Positions 1-7,926 of a stretch of 34,482 nucleotides of DNA are shown here, one piece after another; position 1 is the first letter of the stretch; every line of letters starts with the position of its first letter. This DNA is from Bryobacteraceae bacterium (GTDB taxonomy: Bacteria > Acidobacteriota > Terriglobia > Bryobacterales > Bryobacteraceae): the NCBI GenBank assembly GCA_019187195.1, contig JABAQT010000022.1, positions 1-34,482 of the forward strand, given 5' to 3'. A program made the position numbers and the translations under genes. The notes under the pieces were generated by a model that was not told the origin of the DNA, did not search any database, and saw nothing but the letters and a program-made list of their open reading frames with translations.

Positions 1-560
1 GCGTGAATACTGCCGTTCGACGTATGAAGCGTGGCCCCTCCCGTAAAATCGGTAAGTTCCACGGCTCCGTTCGAGGTGCCGGCGTCGATGTCGCCCTTCA
101 GATTGGCGGCGCGCACACTGCCATTCGAAGTCTTCAGCCGCGCCCGCCCTTCGATGTCGCGAACACGAATGCTTCCATTCGAACTCGCAATCCGCTCCAG
201 GACAACTTTGCGCGGCACACTCAGCACGTACTTTACGCCCATGCCCCCATGGCGGCCTTGAGGACGCACGGTGCGGACGCGAATGGAATCGGGAGTCGAC
301 GTGACATCGATTCGGATCTCCTTCAGCAGGTCGCGGTTCGCTGCCTCCTTGGTCCCATTGATCTCGACCACATTCTTATCCCATCCGGCGATCTCGATGC
401 TTCCATTGAAGCTTTCCAACTCCAAACTGCCCCCGGATTTCAGATCGTAGCTATAGTGGAAGTCCTCTTTCTCGCGGATGCCGCCATCGAACCCTTCGAT
501 GTCGCAGCCGGTGAGAACAAAACAAGTAGCTAGAATGACGCTGCCCGCAAGCCGGTTCAT
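1..560 (-). CDS. DUF4097-type lipoprotein, partial (C-terminus beyond window)
   Basis: Reading the minus strand from an ATG at 560 gives an open frame running off the left edge (186 complete codons). The N-terminus is a lipoprotein signal: short hydrophobic stretch, then a lipobox (LTGC) with the lipidated Cys at residue 19, so the protein is probably anchored in the envelope. The body is a run of short beta-strand repeats centred on S-(F/S/T)-N-G-(S/A), for example ESFNGSIEIAG, ASSNGSIRVRD and TSNGSVRAANL, typical of DUF4097 (putative adhesin, beta-helix fold). A good Shine-Dalgarno (GAGG, 7 nt before ATG) supports the start. It diverges from the pyruvate carboxylase gene. The specific function is unknown for this family; the family call is fairly sure. 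Confidence 0.8.
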   Translation of the reverse strand, partial: MNRLAGSVILATCFVLTGCDIEGFDGGIREKEDFHYSYDLKSGGSLELESFNGSIEIAGWDKNVVEINGTKEAANRDLLKEIRIDVTSTPDSIRVRTVRPQGRHGGMGVKYVLSVPRKVVLERIASSNGSIRVRDIEGRARLKTSNGSVRAANLKGDIDAGTSNGAVELTDFTGGATLHTSNGSIH

Positions 561-648
561 GGTGTTACCTCACGGAGGTAGTACGCTTCCGGAGGGGTCA
601 ACGTTCCATGTTACGCTCAAAAAAGCGCCCCCGCCTCGAAGTTATTAC

Positions 649-3600
649 ATGAAGAAACTGCTTGCACTCAATCGCGGAGAGATCGCCATTCGCATCTTCC
701 GCGCTGCCAACGAGTTACGAATCCGGACAGTCGCCGTATATTCTAAGGAAGACCGGCTCAGCCTCCATCGCTTCAAGGCCGACGAAGCGTATCTGATCGG
801 CGAAGGCATGGGCCCGGTCCAGGCGTACCTGGATGTCGAGGGCATTGTCGCGCTCGCCATCGAGAAGGGCGTCGACGCCATCCATCCCGGATACGGCTTC
901 CTCTCCGAAAATCCCGCTCTGCCCCGCGCCTGCGCCGCTTCCGGCATTACATTCATCGGTCCCAGCCCCGAATTGCTCGAACTGTTGGGTGACAAGCGCG
1001 CCGCTCGCCGGTTGGCGAAAAAGGCCGGCATACCGGTCGTGCCCGGAGCGGAGCGGCCCCTGAACAGGGTGGAAGCCGCCCTCGCCCTCGCCTCTGAAAT
1101 CGGGTTTCCGGTAATCATCAAAGCTGCCTTCGGCGGCGGCGGACGCGGCATGCGCGTGGTGGAGAACGCCGCGGACCTGGCCGCGCGCTTCGAGGAGGCG
1201 CGCCTCGAAGCGGGCAATGCCTTCGGCAACGATGCGCTCTTCATGGAACGCTACATCCGGCGCGCCCGGCACGTCGAAGTGCAGGTCCTCGGAGACAGGC
1301 ACGGCAACATTCTGCACCTTCATGAACGGGATTGCTCCGTGCAGCGCCGCCACCAGAAGGTAGTCGAAGTGGCCCCGGCAGTGGGGCTGAAAGAATCCAT
1401 CCGCAGGGAACTGGCGGATGCCGCGGTGTCATTGGCGCGCACGGCGGATTACCACAACGCCGGCACGGTCGAGTTCCTGGTCGATGTGGATACGGACGAA
1501 TGGTTTTTCATCGAGGTGAATCCCCGCATCCAGGTGGAGCACACGGTCACGGAGATGGTGACGGGCATCGACATTGTAAGGGCGCAGATTCAGGTGGCCC
1601 AAGGCTACGCCCTCCACGGACGTGAGATGATGCTTCCGCGCCAGGAGAACATCCCCCTGCACGGCTATGCGTTGCAATGCCGCGTAACCACCGAGGACCC
1701 GGCGAACAGCTTCATCCCCGACTACGGCAAGATCCATACCTACCGCTCCCCGGCGGGGTTCGGCATCCGTCTGGATGGAGCTTCCGCCTACGGCGGAGCA
1801 GTCATCACCCCCTACTATGATTCGCTGCTCGTGAAGATGACCGCCTGGGGACGCGAGTTCCCCGTCGCCTGCCAGCGCATGGACCGGGCTCTGCGCGAGT
1901 TTCGCATCCGCGGCGTCAAGACCAACATCCCGTTCCTTGAAAACGTCGTCAATCATCCGAAGTTCGAGCGCGGCGATGTCACGACGGGATTCCTGGACGA
2001 ACACAGGGAACTGTTCCGCTTCACTCCCCGCCGCGACCGCGCCACCCGGCTCCTCACCTACCTGGGCGACGTCATCGTCAACGGCAACCCCGAGGTGGCG
2101 AAAAAGACCAGGCCCGCTGCTATCAGGGAAGCCGCCGCCCCGGCGCACAATCCGCTGCCGCCGCCCGAAGGAACCCGCCAGTTGCTGCTGAAACTGGGCC
2201 CCGCGAAGTTCGCCGAATGGACACGCAAACAGAAGCGGCTGCTGCTCACCGACACCACCTTCCGTGATGCGCACCAGTCATTGATGGCGACACGCGTACG
2301 AACGTACGACATGATGCGGATTGCCAACTACGTTTCCCATCATCTCCACAATCTGTACAGCCTCGAAATGTGGGGCGGCGCCACCTTCGACGTGGCGCTG
2401 AGATTCCTGCACGAGGACCCCTGGGTCCGGTTGGCCCGCCTTCGGGAAGCCATTCCCAACATCTGCTTCCAGATGCTGCTGCGCGCTTCGAACGCCGTGG
2501 GGTACACGGCTTATCCGGACAACGTGGTCCGCGAGTTCGTTCTCGAAGCAGCCGCGCGGGGCATCGATATCTTCCGCGTGTTCGATTCGCTGAACTGGCT
2601 GCCCAATCTGAAAGTTTCGATGGACGCCATCCGGAAAACGGGCGGCGTTTGCGAAGCGGCAATCTGCTACACGGGTGATATTCTTGACCCCCAACGCGAC
2701 AAATACCCGCTTGCCTATTACATCCGGATGGCGAAGGAATTGGAGCGCATGGGCGCGCACGTGCTCGCCATCAAGGATATGGCCGGTCTTTGCAAGCCCT
2801 ATGCCGCCGGCAAACTCGTAAAGGCGTTGCGCGAAGAGGTGGGCTTGCCCATTCACTTCCACACCCACGACACCAGCGGCATCAACGCCTCCTCCATCCT
2901 GAAAGCGGCGGACGCCGGCGTCGACGCCGCTGACGGAGCCATCGCATCCATGAGCGGCACTACGTCGCAGCCCAATCTGAACTCCGTGGTCGCCGCCTTA
3001 TCCAACACGGCCCGCCAGACCGGGTTGGACATCGGCGCGCTCAACATCTGCGCGGACTATTGGGAGACTGTCCGCACGTGGTACCTCCCCTTTGACAGCG
3101 CGCCGAAATCGGGAACCGCCGAGGTATATCTGCATGAGATGCCCGGCGGACAATATACCAACCTGAAAGAGCAGGCTTCTTCAATGGGCCTTGGAGAAAA
3201 GTGGCCGCAAATAGCCCGCGCCTATGCGGACGTGAATATGGCGTTCGGCGACATCGTCAAAGTCACTCCCTCGAGCAAGGTTGTCGGGGACCTTGCGATC
3301 TTCCTGGTGAGCCACGGCCTGACGGTTTCGGACCTGCTCAACCTCGGCCCCAATCATTCGCTCACCCTCCCGAATTCGGTGATCGAGATGATCTCCGGCG
3401 ATCTGGGGGAACCGGAAGGTGGTTGGCCGCCGAAGATCGTGGAAGTTGTGCTGAAAGGCGGTAAGCCTCGCAAAGGCCGTCCGGGAGCGCACCTGCCCCC
3501 TGTCAACCTGGCCGAAACCTCGGCGTTGTTGGAAAAGAAGACGGGACACAAGCCGGCCCGGACCGACCTCATGAGCTACCTCATGTATCCCGAAGTGTTC

Positions 3601-4086
3601 CTCAAGTTTGACCGTAACCGCCAGGCATGGGGCGATATGGAAGTGCTGCCCACGCCGCAGTTCTTCTACGGCATGGAAAAGGGCATGGAGATCTCCGTCG
3701 AGATCGAACCCGGCAAAGCGCTGATCATCAAGTTCCTGGCCGTGAGCGAAGCGCATCCGGACGGCTCGCGGACCGTGTTCTTCGAACTGAACGGGCAACC
3801 CCGGGAGGTGAATGTCCGCGACCGCGCCCTGCAGGTAACCACCGAGGCGAGGGAGAAAGCGGACCCGAACAATCCGGGACACGTCGGCGCGCCTATTCCC
3901 GGAGTGGTCAGCAGCATCGCGGTGGAACTTGGCCAGCGTGTGGAAAAGGGAGAACGCGTGCTCGTGATGGATGCCATGAAAATGCAGACCACAGTCTATG
4001 CTCCCATCGCGGGGCGCGTGAAGAAGGTGAGCGCCAAAGTGGGACAAAACGTCGAGCCGAAAGACCTGCTGTTGGTAGTGGAGTGA
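649..4086 (+). CDS. pyc: Pyruvate carboxylase (single-chain, biotin-dependent)
   Basis: Carboxylates pyruvate to oxaloacetate with ATP and bicarbonate, replenishing the TCA cycle and feeding gluconeogenesis. The 1145-residue product has the full order of the single-chain enzyme: biotin carboxylase (starts MKKLLALNRGEIAIR; ATP-grasp glycine loop GGGGRGMR near 161-168; EVNPRIQVEHTVTE), carboxyltransferase from about 526 (DTTFRDAHQSL near 534; lysine in AIKDMAG; metal-site HFHTHDTSG near 735) and a C-terminal biotinyl domain with AMKMQT, biotinylated lysine at 1111. The frame is open 57 codons further upstream, but those residues do not resemble the family, so the ATG at 649 was chosen; no clear Shine-Dalgarno precedes it. 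The stop lies 8 bp from that of the convergent signalling gene. Length is normal for the family and all key residues seen are intact. Confidence 0.96.
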   Translation: MKKLLALNRGEIAIRIFRAANELRIRTVAVYSKEDRLSLHRFKADEAYLIGEGMGPVQAYLDVEGIVALAIEKGVDAIHPGYGFLSENPALPRACAASGITFIGPSPELLELLGDKRAARRLAKKAGIPVVPGAERPLNRVEAALALASEIGFPVIIKAAFGGGGRGMRVVENAADLAARFEEARLEAGNAFGNDALFMERYIRRARHVEVQVLGDRHGNILHLHERDCSVQRRHQKVVEVAPAVGLKESIRRELADAAVSLARTADYHNAGTVEFLVDVDTDEWFFIEVNPRIQVEHTVTEMVTGIDIVRAQIQVAQGYALHGREMMLPRQENIPLHGYALQCRVTTEDPANSFIPDYGKIHTYRSPAGFGIRLDGASAYGGAVITPYYDSLLVKMTAWGREFPVACQRMDRALREFRIRGVKTNIPFLENVVNHPKFERGDVTTGFLDEHRELFRFTPRRDRATRLLTYLGDVIVNGNPEVAKKTRPAAIREAAAPAHNPLPPPEGTRQLLLKLGPAKFAEWTRKQKRLLLTDTTFRDAHQSLMATRVRTYDMMRIANYVSHHLHNLYSLEMWGGATFDVALRFLHEDPWVRLARLREAIPNICFQMLLRASNAVGYTAYPDNVVREFVLEAAARGIDIFRVFDSLNWLPNLKVSMDAIRKTGGVCEAAICYTGDILDPQRDKYPLAYYIRMAKELERMGAHVLAIKDMAGLCKPYAAGKLVKALREEVGLPIHFHTHDTSGINASSILKAADAGVDAADGAIASMSGTTSQPNLNSVVAALSNTARQTGLDIGALNICADYWETVRTWYLPFDSAPKSGTAEVYLHEMPGGQYTNLKEQASSMGLGEKWPQIARAYADVNMAFGDIVKVTPSSKVVGDLAIFLVSHGLTVSDLLNLGPNHSLTLPNSVIEMISGDLGEPEGGWPPKIVEVVLKGGKPRKGRPGAHLPPVNLAETSALLEKKTGHKPARTDLMSYLMYPEVFLKFDRNRQAWGDMEVLPTPQFFYGMEKGMEISVEIEPGKALIIKFLAVSEAHPDGSRTVFFELNGQPREVNVRDRALQVTTEAREKADPNNPGHVGAPIPGVVSSIAVELGQRVEKGERVLVMDAMKMQTTVYAPIAGRVKKVSAKVGQNVEPKDLLLVVE

Positions 4087-4094
4087 GCGGCCGC

Positions 4095-6191
4095 CTAGCC
4101 GCCGGTATCATGACGGAGCACGGACTCCACGTTCTCCGCGAACACAGGCGGATGCAGGTGATAGCCTTGTCCGAACGGACACCCCAGTTCCGCCAGTTTT
4201 TCCGCTTGCCCGCGAGTCTCCACCCCTTCCGCAACCACCGGAATATCCAGGCTCCCGGCCATGGATAATATCGCCTTTACGATGGCCTGGCTCCGCGGTG
4301 ACTCGAGCATCCTGGACGTGAAGGAACCGTCGATTTTCAACATCTGAACGGGCAGGCTGGCCAAATAGTTCAGAGAGGAGTAGCCGGAGCCGAAATCATC
4401 CAGCCATACGCCGATGTTGAGATCGCTCAACCTCGTAAGCGCATGCTCGAACAGGCTCAGGCAGCCGATCAGAGACCGCTCGGTGATTTCAATGCTGAGC
4501 CACTGCTCCGGCGACCCGGCAATCTCCAGCGCCTCCTCGAGACTCTCGATCAGGCGCGGCCGGGAAAGAAACGCGGCCGACATGTTGACGCTCAGCTTGA
4601 TATTCATCCCGCGCGATCTTCGCCAGTGCCGCTGCTGTTCGGCCGCGAACGTCAACGCGAAGTGGTCCAGTTCCGCCACCAGCCCGACATCCTCGGCGAG
4701 AGGAATGAATTCGGAGGCCGGAGCCCACCCCCCCTCCGGCCGTCGCCACCGCAACAGGCACTCCCAGTGTCTGATCTCCCCATCCGCAAGGCAGGTAACG
4801 GGCTGGTAGGCGATGGCGAACTCGCGGCGCGCAATCCCGCGGCGGATATCGTGTTCGAGCCTGAGGCGGCCGCGGGTAGTCGAGCACGCCGTGTCATGGG
4901 AAGCCGCCACTCGAGGACCTCCCTTGGATTTTGCTTCGTGAAGCGCGCTATCGGCGCACTGCACCAGGTCCTGCGCCCGTGAATCCTGTTCTCCGCTGAG
5001 GGCCACGCCGATGCTCACACTGGGGTATACGGTTTGCGAAGCCAGCAACAACGGCTCGCACAAATCGCGGCGCATGTCGCGGGCGAACTTCAGAGCATCC
5101 TCCAACCCGCCGGCAGGGTCGAGCAGAATCGCAAAATCATCCCCGCCCAACCGCGCAATCGTGTCGGTGATGCGCAGCTTTCCCGACATGCGGGTGGCCA
5201 TCAGTTGAAGAAACATGTCGCCGGCGGCCTGCCCGAAGGAATCGTTGATGAACTTGAAACGATCCACATCGAGCAGCAGAAGGGCGAACGGATGGTCACG
5301 CTGGCTCTGCCATAACCTTGCCCGGTGATCGAGGCGTTCCAGAAAAATCGCACGGTTGTATAGGCCCGTCAGCGCGTCATGGAAAGCATTGAACACCATC
5401 CGCTCTTCCATGTTCTTTCGCAGCGTGATCTCCGTCAGCGAGCCCGCCATGCGGTAGGCCATTCCGCCGTTCCGCACCGCCACTCCGCGAGTCAATGCCC
5501 ACCGGTAATCTCCCCGGGGGAGCCGGATCCGATGCTCATGTTCGAAATGAGGACTCTCGCCCCGGAGATGGGAGCGAAGATTGGCTCTAAGCCTCCGCGC
5601 GTCCAGCGGATGGACCAGGTGGAACCACTCCTCCATGGTCCGCGGCGGCGCAACTCCCTCCTCGCCGAACATCGCAATCCAGCGCGCCGAAAGGAACAGC
5701 AGATCCGAAGAAATGTCCCAGTCCCAAAAGACGTCGTTCGAGCCGTTCGCGGCGAGGGCAAAGCGTTCCTCACTCTCCCTCAGGGCTTGTTCGGCCGTTT
5801 CCTTCTCCTGCGAGGTCTTCCATTGCTTGAGCGCCCTCTCCGCGATATGCGGCATATCGTTCAGCGCCGCCTCCGACTTCACCACATAGTCGGTGGCGCC
5901 CCGTTTCATCGCCTCGATTGCCAGCCGCTCGCCGCCGGAAGCGTTGAAGAGAACCACCGGGCAGAACTCGCCCAGATCCCGCGGGCTGAAGCCATCTCCC
6001 TCCGACAGCCGCCAGTCCGCCAGAATCACCTGGGGAATCGTCCCCGTCCTCAGGATCTCCACCGCCGCCTTGAGACTGGATACCGCCTCGAAATTCGTCC
6101 GCGGCATCTTGAGGCGGAAGGCGCGGCGCACCAATTCCACATGATCCGGCTCGTCATCGACCATCAGAACGGCTTCGAGACGCGGTGACAT
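4095..6191 (-). CDS. Response regulator with REC, PAS, GGDEF and EAL domains
   Basis: A 698-residue cyclic-di-GMP signalling protein (numbering from the ATG at 6191; a GTG at 6212 would add seven residues). REC domain at about 5-120 is complete: MVDDEPD acidic pair, phosphoacceptor Asp59 (LADWRL), Ser85 and Lys105. A PAS_3-like sensor follows at about 140-258. The GGDEF domain (about 268-430) reads GGDDF at 349-353, with Asp in place of the usual Glu, and has an RxxD motif (RITD, 340-343) five residues upstream, like the inhibitory site of diguanylate cyclases. The EAL domain (about 445-695) reads ECL at 477-479 but keeps the other expected motifs: SVNMS, EITER, DDFGSG, LKIDGSF and AEGVET. 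It may therefore both make and degrade c-di-GMP, or work mainly as a phosphodiesterase. Phosphorylation by an unlinked histidine kinase is likely; none is adjacent. Confidence 0.92.
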   Translation of the reverse strand: MSPRLEAVLMVDDEPDHVELVRRAFRLKMPRTNFEAVSSLKAAVEILRTGTIPQVILADWRLSEGDGFSPRDLGEFCPVVLFNASGGERLAIEAMKRGATDYVVKSEAALNDMPHIAERALKQWKTSQEKETAEQALRESEERFALAANGSNDVFWDWDISSDLLFLSARWIAMFGEEGVAPPRTMEEWFHLVHPLDARRLRANLRSHLRGESPHFEHEHRIRLPRGDYRWALTRGVAVRNGGMAYRMAGSLTEITLRKNMEERMVFNAFHDALTGLYNRAIFLERLDHRARLWQSQRDHPFALLLLDVDRFKFINDSFGQAAGDMFLQLMATRMSGKLRITDTIARLGGDDFAILLDPAGGLEDALKFARDMRRDLCEPLLLASQTVYPSVSIGVALSGEQDSRAQDLVQCADSALHEAKSKGGPRVAASHDTACSTTRGRLRLEHDIRRGIARREFAIAYQPVTCLADGEIRHWECLLRWRRPEGGWAPASEFIPLAEDVGLVAELDHFALTFAAEQQRHWRRSRGMNIKLSVNMSAAFLSRPRLIESLEEALEIAGSPEQWLSIEITERSLIGCLSLFEHALTRLSDLNIGVWLDDFGSGYSSLNYLASLPVQMLKIDGSFTSRMLESPRSQAIVKAILSMAGSLDIPVVAEGVETRGQAEKLAELGCPFGQGYHLHPPVFAENVESVLRHDTGG

Positions 6192-6252
6192 CAGGCCTTG
6201 CACATCTTCCACGGAGCCGGCCTGAATCCCGCGGCTTCCAACTTACGCCAAT

Positions 6253-6283
6253 GGTTGCCACGCCAGTCAACGGGGTGGCAACC
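6253..6283. promoter_or_regulatory. Perfect 9-bp inverted repeat between divergent genes
   Basis: GGTTGCCAC (6253-6261) and GTGGCAACC (6275-6283) are exact reverse complements separated by 13 nt, in the 230-bp space between the GGDEF/EAL gene (minus) and the kinase-like/nuclease-like gene (plus). No T-run follows on either strand, so it is not an obvious terminator. On the minus strand it would lie in the leader of the signalling gene and could be an operator or an RNA hairpin. I compared it by eye with the c-di-GMP-I riboswitch and could not match the core. Confidence 0.45.
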
Positions 6284-6404
6284 GCTTGCGCCGTGCGCCA
6301 TCACCGGACACAACGCAAGGAAAACTGCCCGCATCGGATGCTTGTCCATACGCGTGATATGCAAGACACTTTATCACGATGAAAACGATTCCGCGATCGA
6401 GCCT

Positions 6405-6413
6405 TGTTAACAT
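6405..6413 (+). promoter_or_regulatory. Extended -10-like element (TGTTAACAT)
   Basis: TGnTAACAT ends 8 nt before the ATG at 6422, putting the predicted transcription start at or next to the start codon. It favours the ATG at 6422 over the in-frame TTG at 6404, which would lie inside the element. No clear -35 is visible. Confidence 0.35.
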
Positions 6414-6421
6414 GTACGCAG

Positions 6422-7372
6422 ATGGCATTTCTCACCGTCTCGGGCGAGCCCGGTTGCCGCGTCGAAGAGATCGCCCGGGTGACCGCGCACCGCCTCAAAT
6501 TCGGAATTGTCACGGAATCACGGCTGCGTGAGTTGATCGCCGGAGAGTTCGGCTCGGAAGGGATTCCCGAAAAAGCATGGGCGGCCGTGGCTTCCAGCAT
6601 GCTCGCCCACCTGGCGATGGAAGCGCCGCTGGTTGTCTGCGTGCCCGGAGCGGAACTGCTGTTTCGTGACATCTCCGGCGTGTTGCGAACCTTCGTGGTA
6701 GCCCCCGAAGCGCGGCGTGTCGGATTGCTCATGATCGAGCACCGCCTCGACCGTGTCGCGGCGAAACAACTGCTGCGGCAACTCGAAAGGCAGTGGAAGG
6801 AGACCAGAAGGCTGCGATTCGGAAGGGTGAACCTTCCCCCTTCCACCTACGACATCACATTCAACGCCGAACAGTTTGACAGCGAGGCCATCGCCGAACT
6901 GCTGGACCGGGCCGCGACTTGGAAAGGACTGCTGGCCGAACCGCGCCTCAGCCCCGGAGCCGCCGCGCAGATCCAGTTTCAGACACGCCTGCAACTGGCG
7001 AAATTCGGAATCAGTCCGCCCGGCAAGGTGGCCTTGAAGCGTGTGGCCTTCGCGAATCCGAGTGAGGAGATATTCGCCAACCTGCTCGATTTTTACCGTA
7101 TCGCCTGGGAGTATGAGCCCCGCAGTTTTCCAATCCAATGGGCTAAGGATGGACGCGTGCTCGAGGCGTTTACTCCGGACTTCTACCTGCCGGAGTTCGA
7201 TCTGTATGTCGAACTGACTACCATGAAGCAAGCGCATGTGACCAGGAAAAACCGCAAGGTGAAACTGCTGCGGGCCATGTATCCTCATATCAACATCCAA
7301 GTGTTCTATCAGAAGGATTTTCGCAATTTGATCTTCAAGTACGGGCTCGCGGACCGGGCCGTAAACGTATGA
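6422..7372 (+). CDS. Degenerate cytidylate-kinase-like domain fused to PD-(D/E)xK-like nuclease domain
   Basis: A 316-residue two-part protein. Residues 1 to about 165 resemble the cytidylate-kinase-like family: a start LTVSGEPGCRVEEIA in the P-loop position, then a helix-rich middle and a TYDITFNAEQF segment (about 142-152) like the YDLVINT segment of those kinases. The P-loop lacks the Lys and Ser/Thr needed for phosphate binding, so kinase activity is unlikely. Residues from about 205 look like a PD-(D/E)xK nuclease-type fold: NPSEEIF helix (Glu215/216), TPDFYLP (Asp253) and YVELTTMK (Glu264), but the third motif reads E-L-T instead of E-x-K, with a possible migrated Lys269. The stop overlaps the hpt start (ATGA), so the two are translationally coupled. 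The domain calls are by eye; the joint function is unknown. It could be a nucleotide sensor with nuclease output. Confidence 0.6.
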   Translation: MAFLTVSGEPGCRVEEIARVTAHRLKFGIVTESRLRELIAGEFGSEGIPEKAWAAVASSMLAHLAMEAPLVVCVPGAELLFRDISGVLRTFVVAPEARRVGLLMIEHRLDRVAAKQLLRQLERQWKETRRLRFGRVNLPPSTYDITFNAEQFDSEAIAELLDRAATWKGLLAEPRLSPGAAAQIQFQTRLQLAKFGISPPGKVALKRVAFANPSEEIFANLLDFYRIAWEYEPRSFPIQWAKDGRVLEAFTPDFYLPEFDLYVELTTMKQAHVTRKNRKVKLLRAMYPHINIQVFYQKDFRNLIFKYGLADRAVNV

Positions 7373-7926
7373 GCCTCCCACTTCCGGCGGGCGTGGAACG
7401 GATGCTGTTCACCGAAGAACAGGTTCACGAACGGGTGCGGAAAGTCGCCGCTGAGATCAGTGATCGCTATCGCGGGCGGGAGTTGAAACTGGTCGGCGTG
7501 TTGAAAGGGTCCGTGTTTTTCCTCACCGAACTGGCCCGCGCCATCGAGATTCCCGTGAAGATCGACTTTCTCTCGATATCAAGTTTCTCAAGCAAGAGCG
7601 GAAGCGCCGGAGTGGTGCGCATCGCCAAGGATCTGGACGATAGCATCGAGGGCGAGGACGTGCTCCTGGTCGAGGATATCATCGACACGGGGTTCACCAT
7701 CCGCTATCTGCTCCAGACATTGGCCGGGCGCGGGCCGAACTCGATGGGTCTGTGTACCCTTCTCGACCGCACGTCGCGTCGAATTGTCCAGGTTCCCGTG
7801 GATTTTCGCTGCTTCGAGATCGGCGATCACTTCGTCATCGGTTGCGGGCTCGATTATAAACAGCTCTACCGGAACCTCAGCTATATCGCGGTGATGAACC
7901 CCGAGATCCTGAAGAAATCCGTATGA
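7369..7926 (+). CDS. hpt: Hypoxanthine phosphoribosyltransferase
   Basis: Salvages hypoxanthine (and usually guanine) to IMP/GMP using PRPP, in the cytosol. The 185-residue product has the type I PRTase features: KLVGVLKGSVFFLTELAR near the N-terminus, the flexible-loop region SSFSSKSG, the PRPP-binding motif VLLVEDIIDTGFT at about 99-111, and the C-terminal FVIGCGLDYKQLYRNL segment typical of bacterial Hpt. Length is normal. The ATG at 7369 overlaps the stop of the upstream kinase-like/nuclease-like gene, and its own stop overlaps the start of the POTRA gene (ATGA at both joints), so all three are probably translated as one unit. No frameshift or missing catalytic residue is seen. Confidence 0.93.
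   Translation: MSLPLPAGVERMLFTEEQVHERVRKVAAEISDRYRGRELKLVGVLKGSVFFLTELARAIEIPVKIDFLSISSFSSKSGSAGVVRIAKDLDDSIEGEDVLLVEDIIDTGFTIRYLLQTLAGRGPNSMGLCTLLDRTSRRIVQVPVDFRCFEIGDHFVIGCGLDYKQLYRNLSYIAVMNPEILKKSV

Noticed and set aside
3..533. Open frame on the plus strand opposite the lipoprotein gene
   Set aside because: The minus strand encodes a lipobox signal and regular SNGS repeats; the plus frame has no recognisable feature.
1429..2274. Long minus-strand frame inside pyruvate carboxylase
   Set aside because: Shadow of a high-GC gene whose plus-strand protein has every family motif.
6192..6421. c-di-GMP riboswitch in the leader of the GGDEF/EAL gene
   Set aside because: A hairpin and a GGCGTAAG-like string are present, but the conserved core and tetraloop-receptor parts of c-di-GMP-I could not be matched by eye.
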